From: DASUPK01 sp963843085
GTDB taxonomy: Bacteria; Actinomycetota; Thermoleophilia; Solirubrobacterales; 70-9
DNA length: 64,000 bases
Assembly (NCBI GenBank): GCA_963843085.1
Contig: CAWJJG010000002.1
Span: 62,001-126,000, forward strand
Direction: 5' to 3'
The position numbers and the translations under genes are program-made. Below, piece after piece: positions 22,321-31,467 of this stretch (the first letter of the stretch is position 1; each line of letters begins with the position of its first letter). The notes beneath the pieces are model-generated. The model saw nothing but the letters and a program-made list of their open reading frames with translations, was not told the DNA's origin and searched no databases.

Positions 22321-24381
22321 ATGACCACCAAGACCGAGCAGGGGACGGACATCGACGAGCTCTGCATCAACACCATCAGGACGCTCTCGATGGACGCCAT
22401 CCAGAAGGCGAACTCCGGGCATCCGGGAACGCCGATGGCGCTCGCGCCGCTCGCCTACGTTCTCTGGCAGCGTTTCCTGCGCTTCGACCCAGCCGACCCG
22501 ATCTGGCCGAACCGCGACCGCTTCGTCCTCTCGGCGGGCCACGCCTCGATGCTGCTCTACTCGCTGCTCTTTTTGACCGGTGTCCGCGCGGTGGACCCCG
22601 ACTACGAGGTGGAGGGCACGCCCGCCGTCAGCCTTGGCGACATCAAGGCGTTCCGCCAGCTCGACTCCAAGTGCCCGGGCCATCCCGAGTACCGCTGGAC
22701 CTCCGGGGTCGAGACCACCACCGGCCCTCTCGGCCAGGGGATCGCGACCAGTGTCGGCATGGCGGTCGCGTCGCTCTGGCAGGCCGCCTACTTCAACGGC
22801 CCGAACGCCGAGCTCTTCGACTTCGACGTCTACGCCATCGCCGGCGACGGCTGCCTGATGGAGGGCGTCTCGAACGAGGCCGCCTCCTTCGCCGGGCACC
22901 AGCGGCTCTCCAACCTCTGCTGGATCTACGACAACAACCACATCTCGATCGACGGGCATACCTCGATCACCTACTCCGACGACGTGCAGGCGCGCTTCCA
23001 GGGCTACCAGTGGAACGTGACCACGATCGAGGATGCGAACAGCCTGGACGAGATCGCCCGCGCGTTCGACAACTTCAAGGCAGAGCCGGAGCGGCCGACG
23101 CTGATCATCATCAACTCGCACATCGGCTACGGAGCGCCTCACAAGCAGGACACCGCGGAGGCCCACGGCGAGCCACTCGGCGACGAGGAGGTTCGGGAGA
23201 CCAAGCAGTTCTACGGCTGGCCCGAGGACGCGCAGTTCCTGGTCCCGGACGGGGTGAAGGAGCACTTCGCCGATGGGATGGGCAAGCGCGGGGCGGAGCT
23301 GAGCGGCAAGTGGAAGGAGCTCTTTGAGAGCTACCGCTCCGACGAGCCCGAGAAGGCCGCCCACTGGGAGGCGATGCAGCGCCGCGAGCTCCCGGAGGGC
23401 TGGGACGCTGACATCCCGAGCTTCGAGGCCGACGAGAAGGGCACCGCGACCCGGAAGGCCTCGAACAAGGTCGAGAACGCCGTCGCGGCCCGGGTTCCGT
23501 GGCTCCTCGCCGGGGCAGCCGACCTGACCGGCTCGAACTCCGTCGAGCTCGAGGACTCAGAGCCCTTCGAGCCGGACACTCGCGAGGGGCGCCAGTTCCA
23601 CTACGGGATCCGCGAGCACGAGTCCGCCGCGATCTCGAACGGGCTCTCGCTCTCGAAGATGCGTCCGCTCTGGTCCACCTACCTGACCTTCTCCGACTAC
23701 GCCCGCCCGGCGATCCGGCTCTCCTCCCTGATGGAGCTGCCGGTCATTCACCTCTTCACGCATGACTCGATCGGCCTCGGCGAGGACGGCCCGACCCATC
23801 AGCCAGTGGAGCAGCTCGCCTCGCTGCGCGCGATCCCCGGTCTCGACGTGATCCGTCCCTGCGACGCCAACGAGGTCGCAGAGGCATGGCGGGCGGCGAT
23901 GGACCGCCATCACCAGCCCGTGGCCCTCGTCCTCACCCGTCAGGACGTCCCGATCCTGGATCGCACCAAGTACGCCTCGGCCGATGGCCTGCGGCGCGGC
24001 GGCTATGTGCTCGCCGACACCGAGGGAGAGCCGGAGGTGATCCTGATCGCCACCGGCAGCGAGGTCGCCCTGGCCGTCCAGGCCCATGAGCAGCTCGTCG
24101 GCGACGGGGTCTCCTCGCGAGTCGTGAGCCTGCCGTGCTGGGAGCTCTTCGACCGCCAGGACGACGCCTATAAGGACGAGGTGCTACCGCCGTCCATCAC
24201 CACGCGCGTGTCCATCGAGGAGGCCTCTACCCTGGGATGGGATCGCTGGGTCGGACCGGAGGGCGCGAAGATCGGAATGAACACCTTCGGCTCATCCGCG
24301 CCGCTCAAAGACGTGCAGAGCAAGTTCGGCTTCACCCCAGACAAAGTGGCCGAGACGGCCAAGGAGGTACTCGGACGATGA
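22321..24381 (+). CDS. tkt: Transketolase
   Basis: 686 residues from ATG 22321. Thiamine-diphosphate motif GDGCLMEGVSNEAASFAG with the terminal Asn-Asn (IYDNNHISIDG); KANSGHPGTPMALAPLAYVL and ETTTGPLGQGIA near the N-terminus; FHYGIREHESAAISNGL with the catalytic Glu in the pyrimidine domain; and VRPCDANEV-like IRPCDANEV. It moves two-carbon units in the non-oxidative pentose-phosphate pathway. The stop overlaps tal (ATGA). The open frame extends upstream antisense to rpiA, which is not coding. Confidence 0.96.
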   Translation: MTTKTEQGTDIDELCINTIRTLSMDAIQKANSGHPGTPMALAPLAYVLWQRFLRFDPADPIWPNRDRFVLSAGHASMLLYSLLFLTGVRAVDPDYEVEGTPAVSLGDIKAFRQLDSKCPGHPEYRWTSGVETTTGPLGQGIATSVGMAVASLWQAAYFNGPNAELFDFDVYAIAGDGCLMEGVSNEAASFAGHQRLSNLCWIYDNNHISIDGHTSITYSDDVQARFQGYQWNVTTIEDANSLDEIARAFDNFKAEPERPTLIIINSHIGYGAPHKQDTAEAHGEPLGDEEVRETKQFYGWPEDAQFLVPDGVKEHFADGMGKRGAELSGKWKELFESYRSDEPEKAAHWEAMQRRELPEGWDADIPSFEADEKGTATRKASNKVENAVAARVPWLLAGAADLTGSNSVELEDSEPFEPDTREGRQFHYGIREHESAAISNGLSLSKMRPLWSTYLTFSDYARPAIRLSSLMELPVIHLFTHDSIGLGEDGPTHQPVEQLASLRAIPGLDVIRPCDANEVAEAWRAAMDRHHQPVALVLTRQDVPILDRTKYASADGLRRGGYVLADTEGEPEVILIATGSEVALAVQAHEQLVGDGVSSRVVSLPCWELFDRQDDAYKDEVLPPSITTRVSIEEASTLGWDRWVGPEGAKIGMNTFGSSAPLKDVQSKFGFTPDKVAETAKEVLGR

Positions 24382-25454
24382 CGCCCACGCAGGAGCTCCA
24401 CGACCTGGGCCAGAGTCTCTGGCTCGACAACATCACCCGGACGATGCTCGACGACGGGACGGAGCAGGGCTACATCGACGACCTCAACGTCACCGGCCAG
24501 ACCTCGAACCCGACGATCTTCGACAAGGCGATCTCGGGCGGCGACGCCTACGACGAGCAGATCGCCGGGCTGCGCGAGAAGGGGATGGACCCCGAGGACA
24601 TCTTCTTCGAGCTCGCCCTGGCCGACGTCACGCGGGCGGCGAAGATGTTCGCGCAGATTCACCAGGACACGGACCGGATGGACGGCTGGGTCTCGCTGGA
24701 GGTCTCGCCGAAGCTCGCCTACGACACCGAGGGGACGGTCCAGCAGGCCGCCGACCTTCACGGCCGAGCCGAGCCCAACAACTTCATCAAGATCCCGGGC
24801 ACGCCGGAGGGCCTGCCGGCGATCGAGGAGTCGATCTTCGCCGGCGTGCCTATCAACGTGACGCTGCTGATGTCGACGGACCAGACCATGGCCGCCGCTG
24901 ACGCATACATGAAGGGCATCGAGCGCCGGATCGAGGCGGGCCTCGACCCAGACGTCCCGTCGGTCCTCTCGCTCTTCATCAGCCGCTGGGACGTTGCCGT
25001 CCACGACGAAGTGCCGGACGAGATGAAGAACACGCTCGGCGTCGCGGTCGGCAAAGCGACCTACGCAGCGTGGATGGAGATGCGCGAGTCCGACCGCTGG
25101 AAGGGCCTCGAGGAGAAGGGTGCCCGGCTGCAGCGCCTGCTCTTCGCCAGCACCGGGACCAAGGACGAGAAGGCCTCGGACACGCTCTACGTCGAGGCGT
25201 TCGCGGCTCCCGACACGATCAACACGATGCCCGACAAGACCCTGAAGGCCTTCGCGGACCACGGCAAGGTCGGCGATCCGCTGCCGGCCGACGGCGGCGA
25301 CGCCGACGAGGTCTTCAAGGCGCACCAGGAGCAGGGCATCGACACGGACGCGCTGGGCCTGAAGCTCCAGAAGGACGGGGCGGACGCCTTCGTCAAGTCC
25401 TGGGAGGAGCTGCTGGGGACGATCAAGTCGGAGTCGGATCGCCTGGCCGCCTAG
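24378..25454 (+). CDS. tal: Transaldolase
   Basis: 358 residues, coupled to tkt by an ATGA overlap. The actinobacterial long type: LWLDNITRTMLDDG, NVTGQTSNPTIFDKAI, VSLEVSPKLAYDTEGT, Schiff-base Lys in NFIKIPGTPEGLPAIEE, and VLSLFISRWD. It transfers dihydroxyacetone units, completing sugar shuffling with Tkt. Confidence 0.95.
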   Translation: MTPTQELHDLGQSLWLDNITRTMLDDGTEQGYIDDLNVTGQTSNPTIFDKAISGGDAYDEQIAGLREKGMDPEDIFFELALADVTRAAKMFAQIHQDTDRMDGWVSLEVSPKLAYDTEGTVQQAADLHGRAEPNNFIKIPGTPEGLPAIEESIFAGVPINVTLLMSTDQTMAAADAYMKGIERRIEAGLDPDVPSVLSLFISRWDVAVHDEVPDEMKNTLGVAVGKATYAAWMEMRESDRWKGLEEKGARLQRLLFASTGTKDEKASDTLYVEAFAAPDTINTMPDKTLKAFADHGKVGDPLPADGGDADEVFKAHQEQGIDTDALGLKLQKDGADAFVKSWEELLGTIKSESDRLAA

Positions 25455-25547
25455 GTTCGACCGGCGTTCGTTCCGATACGCGTCCACGGACGCGCGCCAC
25501 CCGACCCCGGGCGATAGGGTGGCCTGAACGCAACCAGGGGATGGGGA

Positions 25548-27557
25548 ATGAGCACGGACGCTCGAAGCGCGAAGGTGATCGCGGGAGTAATCGCCGCGAC
25601 CGCCGGGCTGCTCGTCTTCGCTGCCACCGCTTCGGCCGCGACGATCACCGTCGACACCGTGGCAGACCAGTACAACACCGACCCCGCGCACTGCTCGCTG
25701 CGCGAGGCGATCAAGTCCGTCGACGGAACGAGCGGCAGCGACCTCACCGGGACCGATTTCGGAGGCTGTGTGGCCTCCGGTGGGTATGCGACAAGCGCCG
25801 GTCCCCCCGACACCATCATGGTTCCGGCCGGCACCTATCAGCTGACGCTCTCGGCGGCCGCTGACGACAGTGACGCCTCCGGCGATCTGGACGTGTTCCG
25901 ATCGATGAACATCGTCGGCACCGGCAATCCCACCATCGAGCAGACGGTGGCCGGAGAGCGGGTCATGGATGAAACGGCTACCGGCAAGGTTCTGTCCATC
26001 TCCGGGTTGACGATCAGTGGGGGCGACCAGGCGAGCTCCGACGGCGGCGGCATTCACTACGTCGGGGGGGCGGGAGCCGCCCACCTGACCCTGGACGGCG
26101 TAACGGTCACCGGCAACCAGACGGCCGGAAACGGCGGCGGGATCTTCACCGACAGCGCCAGCACGATCACCAACAGCGTGATCAGCGACAATCACACGGT
26201 CGTGGCAAGCGGCCTCAAGGGCAACGGCGGCGGGATCTATTCGGACGGCTCCACGGATTCCCTCTCCGGAGTGTCGCTGAGCGTGGATCACAGCTCGATC
26301 ACAGGGAACTTCGCCGGCGACTCCACGAATTTCGGCTACGGCGGGGGCATCTACCGGACCACCAAGGCGTCCGACAGCACCTCGAGCGGCGTCATCCAGG
26401 ACAGCGACATCTCCGGCAACACCGCGCACTTCTTCGGCGGTGGGATCTACACGCAGAGCGATTCCACGCTCGACGTCGAACGGAGCCTGATCAGTGGGAA
26501 CCACGCGCTCGTCCTGCGAGGTGGCGGCATCGCCGCTGACTCGCAGACATCCGCGGTCGGCCAGCTCAACCTCGTGAACTCCACCATCACGGGCAACTCC
26601 TCCAACGCCGACGGGGGAGGGATCAAGGCCGGAGGAATTTCCGGGACGATCAACCTGAATCTGCTCTTCACGACGATCGCGGAAAACACCGGCAGCTCGG
26701 GAAGCGAGCTGAGTCTCAGCGGTAACAGCAGCACGAAGCCGACTCTGGCCGTCGAGGGGACGGTGTTCGCCGCCAGCAACCCGGCGCTGATGAATGCTTG
26801 TCAGATCGATGGGACGGACTATGTCAACACGACCGACGGCGGTTACAACCTCAGCACCGATCCCACCGATCCCGTCGATGCGCTTCTCCCGAGCTCCGGC
26901 TGCGGCCTCTCATCGCCACTTCCTGCTGGAGATCGCACCGGACTGGCTGCACCGGTGCTCAACGCTCTCGCCGACAACGGCGGTCCCACCGAGACTATGG
27001 AGCCGACAGCGTTGAGCCTCGCAGTGGACAACATGCCCAACTCGGTTTGCGCTGCGGTCAACCCCGCGACGACCTCCGACCAGCGTGCCTTTGCGCGGCC
27101 CGAGGTGAGTGGTGGCAACTGCGACTCCGGCGCGTTCGAGGTGCAGCCGCCGGCCCTCAACCCGGTGGGCGACAAGGCCGTCCAGGCGGGTCAGCCGCTG
27201 ATCTTCACGACGTCAGCGTCGGACCCGGATCCCGGCGACACCCTCACCTACTCCGCGAGCAACATCCCTGCCGGAGCGAGTTTCAACCCGAGCTCGGGGA
27301 CGTTCTCTTGGACGCCTGCCGCGCCTCAGACCGGGACTTACCCGAACGTCCACTTCAGCGTCAGCGACGGCTTCAGCTCGGATGCCGAGGACGTCACGAT
27401 CACCGTGACTGCCCCGCCACCAGCAGGCGGCGGAGGCCCGGGAACGGGAGGCCCCGGAACCACGCCCGCGCCGCCGGCCAAGAAGAAGTGCAAGAAGAAG
27501 AAGAAGCACCGCGCCGCGGCCGCCAAGAAGTGCAAGAAGAGGAAGAAGAAGAAGTAG
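25548..27557 (+). CDS. Secreted right-handed beta-helix protein with CSLREA, choice-of-anchor Q and Ig-like parts and a Lys-rich tail
   Basis: 669 residues. Signal peptide (VIAGVIAATAGLLVFAATASA); CSLREAI motif at about 49-55; about 350 residues of repeated GNGGGI/DGGGI turns typical of pectate-lyase-like beta-helices; a choice-of-anchor-Q block with DNGGPTETM; and a putative Ig domain (GDKAVQAGQPLIFTTSASDP). The end is a Gly/Pro linker and a tail KKKCKKKKKHR...KKCKKRKKKK. Probably an extracellular adhesin or polysaccharide-binding protein retained by the basic tail. No catalytic residues can be assigned. The 93-bp upstream gap has CGCGTCC/GGACGCG (25479-25494). Confidence 0.85.
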   Translation: MSTDARSAKVIAGVIAATAGLLVFAATASAATITVDTVADQYNTDPAHCSLREAIKSVDGTSGSDLTGTDFGGCVASGGYATSAGPPDTIMVPAGTYQLTLSAAADDSDASGDLDVFRSMNIVGTGNPTIEQTVAGERVMDETATGKVLSISGLTISGGDQASSDGGGIHYVGGAGAAHLTLDGVTVTGNQTAGNGGGIFTDSASTITNSVISDNHTVVASGLKGNGGGIYSDGSTDSLSGVSLSVDHSSITGNFAGDSTNFGYGGGIYRTTKASDSTSSGVIQDSDISGNTAHFFGGGIYTQSDSTLDVERSLISGNHALVLRGGGIAADSQTSAVGQLNLVNSTITGNSSNADGGGIKAGGISGTINLNLLFTTIAENTGSSGSELSLSGNSSTKPTLAVEGTVFAASNPALMNACQIDGTDYVNTTDGGYNLSTDPTDPVDALLPSSGCGLSSPLPAGDRTGLAAPVLNALADNGGPTETMEPTALSLAVDNMPNSVCAAVNPATTSDQRAFARPEVSGGNCDSGAFEVQPPALNPVGDKAVQAGQPLIFTTSASDPDPGDTLTYSASNIPAGASFNPSSGTFSWTPAAPQTGTYPNVHFSVSDGFSSDAEDVTITVTAPPPAGGGGPGTGGPGTTPAPPAKKKCKKKKKHRAAAAKKCKKRKKKK

Positions 27558-27561
27558 GCAG

Positions 27562-28116
27562 CTAGCTCGCCCGCCCGGCCGCCCGGCGCATTACCTCGTC
27601 GATGCGGGCGTGGCGCTCGTCGTCCGGTCCGAGCATGTTCGCGATCACCTCATGGAGGCCTCTTGCCGAGAGCGCGCCGGCGGCGAACATCTCCTCGATG
27701 TCGCCCCAGTCACGCGTCCGGTCGAACATCACCTTGAAGACGGCGAGCTCGAGCGGAGCGAGGACCGGGATCCGCTCGCCCTCGAAGGTGACGGTCCGGC
27801 GGTCGCTGGCCGCGTCGCGGTGGATCGGCGCGTAGTCGAAGAAGAGGTCGATCGGCGTGTCGTCCCACCAGAGCCGGACCTGTCCCGCTCGCTCGATCGT
27901 CGCGGCGGTTCCGCGCGGCTGGGAGATCCCGTCGGGGAGCGCCTCCAGCGCAGGCTCCGGATTGCTGGCGGGAATGAAGATGTTGACGTCGATGTCGCGG
28001 GTCCCGCGCGGCTCCTCGGTCCAGTAGGCGAGGGCGATCGCCCCACCGAAGGCGTGCTCGATGCCCTTTCCATCGAGCGCGCGATGAATGGCGACCAGCT
28101 TCTCGGCGAGTGTCAG
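27562..28116 (-). CDS. Nucleotidyltransferase-fold protein, putative toxin of an HTH/NTase pair (CTG start)
   Basis: Reading leftward from CTG 28116, 184 residues: TLAEKLVAIHRALDGKGIEHAFGG. HAFGGAIALAYW...TRDIDVNIF carries the hG[GS]-...-DxD signature of minimal nucleotidyltransferases (AbiEii/MenT/DUF6036-like); a later acidic residue (IDLFFDY) could complete the site. The C-terminal helices (LAPLELAVFKVMFDRTRDW) resemble those toxins. There is no ATG, GTG or TTG near the family start; CTGA overlaps the HTH stop exactly as ATGA would, so CTG is the proposed start. It is convergent with the beta-helix gene, 4 bp away. Confidence 0.7.
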   Translation of the reverse strand: MTLAEKLVAIHRALDGKGIEHAFGGAIALAYWTEEPRGTRDIDVNIFIPASNPEPALEALPDGISQPRGTAATIERAGQVRLWWDDTPIDLFFDYAPIHRDAASDRRTVTFEGERIPVLAPLELAVFKVMFDRTRDWGDIEEMFAAGALSARGLHEVIANMLGPDDERHARIDEVMRRAAGRAS

Positions 28117-28466
28117 CTTCTCGGCGATCCCGCAGCCCTCAGCTGGAGCGGGTTCAGGCTCGGATACCGCAGGCGGGAACGTCGCTTCGCGGGCAGCGCT
28201 TCCGCCAGCGAGAGAACCTGGGCGAGGATGCGGCCGCGCCGCTCGATCTCCCTGGCCGAGGGCTGGCGCGTCGCCGCTTCAGGCCGGACGTCGAGCCGAT
28301 GCCCCGTCGCCGCGAGCAGCCGCTCGAGCGTCGAGAGCGCGGGCTCCTTGCGGCCGCTCTCGTAGGCGGAGATCGTCGCCTGGGAGGTCCCCGCGCGCCG
28401 TGCGAGCTCCGCCTGGCTGAGGCCGGACTGCCGTCGTGCGGTTCTCAGGGTCGTCGCCGCATCCAT
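28113..28466 (-). CDS. XRE-family HTH protein, putative antitoxin
   Basis: 117 residues from ATG 28466. MDAATTLRTARRQSGLSQAE begins a Cro/C1-type HTH (LAGRTSQATISAYE-like ARRAGTSQATISAYESGRKE), followed by STLERLLAATGHRLDV and a short C-terminal basic region. The longer frame to 28535 would cross the promoter. It overlaps the NTase gene by 4 bp, and an 18-bp palindrome sits 9 bp upstream. This is the arrangement of a self-repressing antitoxin next to a nucleotidyltransferase toxin; the pairing is inferred from fold and layout. Confidence 0.85.
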   Translation of the reverse strand: MDAATTLRTARRQSGLSQAELARRAGTSQATISAYESGRKEPALSTLERLLAATGHRLDVRPEAATRQPSAREIERRGRILAQVLSLAEALPAKRRSRLRYPSLNPLQLRAAGSPRS

Positions 28467-28475
28467 CGGACGCAG

Positions 28476-28493
28476 TATATCCAGGTGGATATA
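28476..28493. promoter_or_regulatory. Near-perfect operator palindrome upstream of the HTH/NTase pair
   Basis: TATATCCA-GG-TGGATATA, 8-bp arms with 2-bp centre, unusually AT-rich for this genome. It lies 9 bp before the HTH start and 15 bp before the TAGTCT box of the divergent pgi gene, so the HTH protein could affect both promoters. Confidence 0.7.
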
Positions 28494-28521
28494 GCAGGGG
28501 AGATGAATAGTCTTGCGGGCG

Positions 28522-30159
28522 ATGAGCGCGGGCAATGGCCCTCCCCTGAGGAAGCGATCGGCCTGGAAGGCCCTGGAGCAGCATCACGCCGAGATCGGCG
28601 AGCGGCATCTCCGCGAGTTCTTCGCCGAGGACCCGGACCGGGGGACGCGCCTGGTCGCCGAGGGTGCCGGGCTCTTCCTCGACTTCTCGAAGAACCGGAT
28701 CACCGACGAGACGATGAGGCTGCTCACCCAGCTCGCCGAGGAGTCGGGAGTCGCCGAGCGGCGCGACGCGATGTTCCGCGGCGAGCACATCAACGTCTCC
28801 GAGGACCGCGCCGTGCTGCACGTGGCGCTGCGGATGCCGAAGGACCGCTCCCTGATCGTCGACGGGGAGGACGTCGTCAAGCAGGTCCACCAGGTGCTCG
28901 ACCGGATGTCGGCCTTCTCCGACCGTGTCCGCTCGGGGAATTGGAAGGGCCACACGGGCAGGCCGATCCGCAACGTGATCAACATCGGGATCGGCGGCTC
29001 CGACCTGGGCCCGGTGATGGCCTACGAGGCCCTCCGCCACTACTCGAAGCGCGAGATGACCTTTCGATTCGTCTCCAACGTCGACGGCACGGACTTTGCC
29101 GAGAAGACCCGCGACCTCGACCCCGAGGAGACTCTCTTCATCGTCTCCTCCAAGACCTTCACCACGCTCGAGACGATGACCAACGCCCACACCGCCCGCG
29201 AGTGGGCGCTGGCGAAGCTCGGCTCCGGGGACGCGATCGCCAAGCACTTCGTCGCCGTCTCGACCAACGCCGAGGGCGTGTCCGAGTTCGGCATCGACAC
29301 CGACAACATGTTCGGCTTCTGGGACTGGGTGGGCGGCCGCTACTCGATGGACTCGGCGATCGGCCTCTCCACGATGCTCGCCATCGGGCCGGAGGGATTC
29401 CACGACCTGCTCGCCGGCTTCCACGCCGTCGATGAGCACTTCCGCGAGCTGCCGATCGCGCAGAGCCTGCCCTCGATCCTCGGCCTGCTCTGTGTCTGGT
29501 ACGGCGACTTCTTCGGCGCGCAGACCGTCGGCGTCTTTCCCTACGACCAGTACCTGCACCGCTTCCCGGCCTACCTGCAGCAGCTCACCATGGAGTCGAA
29601 CGGCAAGCACGTCACCGTCGACGGCGCCCATGTCGACTACGAGACCGGCGCGATCTTCTGGGGTGAGCCCGGCACCAACGGCCAGCACTCCTTCTACCAA
29701 TTGATCCACCAGGGGACGCGGCTGATCCCGACCGACTTCATCGGCTTCATGCACACGCTCAACCCGCTCGGCGACCACCACGACCTGCTGATGTCGAACG
29801 TCTTCGCCCAGCCCGAGGCGCTCGCCTTCGGCAAGACGCCGGAGCAGGTGAAGGAGGAGGGGACGCCGGAGCCGATCGTGCCGCACCGGGTGATGGAGGG
29901 GAACCGGCCCTCGAACGTCATCCTCGCCGACCGTCTCACCCCGCACACCCTCGGCTCGCTGGTCGCGCTGTATGAGCACAGCGTCTTCACGCAGGGCGCG
30001 ATCTGGGGGATCGACTCCTTCGATCAGTGGGGCGTCGAGCTCGGGAAGGTCCTGGCAAAGGCGATCATCCCGCAGCTGCAATCCGACGAGGAGCCGAAGC
30101 TCGAGCACGACAGCTCCACCAACAGCTTGATCCGCCGCTACCGGGAGCAACGTGGCTGA
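28522..30159 (+). CDS. pgi: Glucose-6-phosphate isomerase
   Basis: 545 residues from ATG 28522 (TAGTCT 8 nt upstream; a TTG at 28513 lies inside that box). Pgi signatures: VINIGIGGSDLGPVMAYEAL, FRFVSNVDGTDF, SSKTFTTLETM, GRYSMDSAIGLS, NGQHSFYQLIHQGTRLIP with the catalytic His, and FDQWGVELGKVLA with the catalytic Lys. It links glycolysis and the pentose-phosphate pathway. It overlaps the HAD gene by 8 bp. Confidence 0.96.
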   Translation: MSAGNGPPLRKRSAWKALEQHHAEIGERHLREFFAEDPDRGTRLVAEGAGLFLDFSKNRITDETMRLLTQLAEESGVAERRDAMFRGEHINVSEDRAVLHVALRMPKDRSLIVDGEDVVKQVHQVLDRMSAFSDRVRSGNWKGHTGRPIRNVINIGIGGSDLGPVMAYEALRHYSKREMTFRFVSNVDGTDFAEKTRDLDPEETLFIVSSKTFTTLETMTNAHTAREWALAKLGSGDAIAKHFVAVSTNAEGVSEFGIDTDNMFGFWDWVGGRYSMDSAIGLSTMLAIGPEGFHDLLAGFHAVDEHFRELPIAQSLPSILGLLCVWYGDFFGAQTVGVFPYDQYLHRFPAYLQQLTMESNGKHVTVDGAHVDYETGAIFWGEPGTNGQHSFYQLIHQGTRLIPTDFIGFMHTLNPLGDHHDLLMSNVFAQPEALAFGKTPEQVKEEGTPEPIVPHRVMEGNRPSNVILADRLTPHTLGSLVALYEHSVFTQGAIWGIDSFDQWGVELGKVLAKAIIPQLQSDEEPKLEHDSSTNSLIRRYREQRG

Positions 30160-30826
30160 CACGCAGGCTGTGCTGTTCGACATCGACGGGACGCTGATCA
30201 CCACGGGCGGCTCGAGTGACCGGGCTTGGAAGCGGGCGTTCAAGGAGCTCCAGGACGTGGACGTCGACGTTCCAGCGGTGACCGGCAAGGGAGTGCCCGA
30301 TCCGGAGGTGGGGCGCGTCGTCTTCAAGAACGCGGTCGGCCGGGAGCCGACCGCGGAGGAGGCGGAGGCCCTGATGCGCCGCCGGCTCGACCACCTGCCC
30401 GAGGAGGTGGAGAACTCGCCCGGCTTCAAGGTCCAGGACTGCGTCGTCCCGCTGCTCGAGAAGCTGATCGACGACGGCGTCCTGCTCGGACTCACCACCG
30501 GCAACGTCGAGGAGGCCGCCCACATCAAGCTCCAGCGCGCCAACCTCAACCGCTTCTTCTCCTTCGGCGGCTACGGCTCGGATTCGCCCGACCGCACCGA
30601 GCTCACCAAGAAGGCGATCGAGCGCGCCGAGGTGGTCTCAGGCCGGTCGCTCGACCCGGCGAGCTGCTTCTCGTGCGGCGACACCCCGCGTGACGTGGAG
30701 GCGGGCCACGGCGCCGGCATTCGGGTCACGGGAGTGGCGACTGGCGAGTTCACCGTGGAGCAGCTGAAGGAGGCCGGGGCGGACGCGACGATCAGCTCGT
30801 TCTGCGAAGGCCTCCCGCTGCTCTAG
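30152..30826 (+). CDS. HAD-superfamily hydrolase (phosphoglycolate-phosphatase-like)
   Basis: 224 residues from GTG 30152, inside the end of pgi. Motif I LFDIDGTL (nucleophile Asp10, acid/base Asp12), motif II GLTTGN, Lys in ELTKKAIE and motif IV CGDTPRDVEAG. The helical cap between 20 and 90 is C1-type. Probably dephosphorylates a small sugar phosphate or glycolate phosphate. Its tail overlaps the convergent response-regulator gene by 4 bp. Confidence 0.9.
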   Translation: MADTQAVLFDIDGTLITTGGSSDRAWKRAFKELQDVDVDVPAVTGKGVPDPEVGRVVFKNAVGREPTAEEAEALMRRRLDHLPEEVENSPGFKVQDCVVPLLEKLIDDGVLLGLTTGNVEEAAHIKLQRANLNRFFSFGGYGSDSPDRTELTKKAIERAEVVSGRSLDPASCFSCGDTPRDVEAGHGAGIRVTGVATGEFTVEQLKEAGADATISSFCEGLPLL

Positions 30827-31467
30827 TCGACCAGGCGCCGGCTGACCGCCCAGCGGCTGAGCTCGTGGCGGTTCGAGAGCTGCAGCTTGCGGAGCACGGA
30901 GCTGACGTGGGCCTCGACGGTTTTCACCGAGATGTGGAGGCGCAGGCCGATCTCCTTGTACAGATAGCCGCGGGCGATATAGCGGAGCACCTCGCGCTCG
31001 CGGGCGGTGAGCTGATCGAGCTCGGGGTCTACCTCCTCCGCGGGGAGGTCGCCGGCGAACGCGTCGAGGACGAAGCCCGCCAGGCGGGGTGAGAAGACCG
31101 CATCTCCGTCCCGGACCCGCCGCACGGCGTCCGCGAGCTCCTCGCCGGTGATCGTCTTGGTGACGTAGCCGCGAGCGCCGGCGCGGACGATGGCGATCAC
31201 GTCCTTTGGATCATCGGAGACCGAGAGCGCGAGAAAGCGTTGCTGCGGCCTCTGCTTCGCGACCTGCTCGATCACCTGGACTCCGCCGCCGCCGGGCATG
31301 TGCACGTCGAGAAGGACGACGTCGGGTTCGAGCTCCGTGATCGCCCTGACCGCGTCCTCGACCGACTCGGCCTCGCCGAGCAGCTCGACCCCCTCTCCCA
31401 GCTCGGCCTTGACGCCTGCCCGGAAGAGCGCGTGGTCGTCGACGATCACGACCGAGGGGGTGCTCAC
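30823..31467 (-). CDS. NarL/LuxR-family response regulator (LiaR-like)
   Basis: 214 residues from the GTG overlapping the kinase stop (GTGA). Receiver domain with acidic pair Asp10-Asp11, phospho-acceptor Asp54 (VVLLDVHMP) and Lys in GYVTKTITGEEL; then a LuxR HTH LTAREREVLRYIARGYLYKE with KTVEAHVSSVLRKL recognition helix. It is the output of the upstream membrane kinase. Target sites are not visible in the window. Confidence 0.93.
   Translation of the reverse strand: MSTPSVVIVDDHALFRAGVKAELGEGVELLGEAESVEDAVRAITELEPDVVLLDVHMPGGGGVQVIEQVAKQRPQQRFLALSVSDDPKDVIAIVRAGARGYVTKTITGEELADAVRRVRDGDAVFSPRLAGFVLDAFAGDLPAEEVDPELDQLTAREREVLRYIARGYLYKEIGLRLHISVKTVEAHVSSVLRKLQLSNRHELSRWAVSRRLVD

Noticed and set aside
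25479..25494. CGCGTCC/GGACGCG hairpin after tal as a terminator
   Set aside because: Only a 2-base loop and no T-rich run follows; short GC palindromes are common by chance in this genome.
24168..26504. A 778-codon minus-strand open frame
   Set aside because: Antisense to tkt, tal and the beta-helix gene, all of which have firm family signatures.
28503..28521. ATG at 28503 or TTG at 28513 as pgi start
   Set aside because: The ATG is out of frame with pgi and the TTG lies in the -10-like TAGTCT box; ATG 28522 fits the leaderless pattern.
28279..30549. A 756-codon minus-strand open frame across pgi
   Set aside because: Shadow of pgi and the HAD gene; no recognisable domain.
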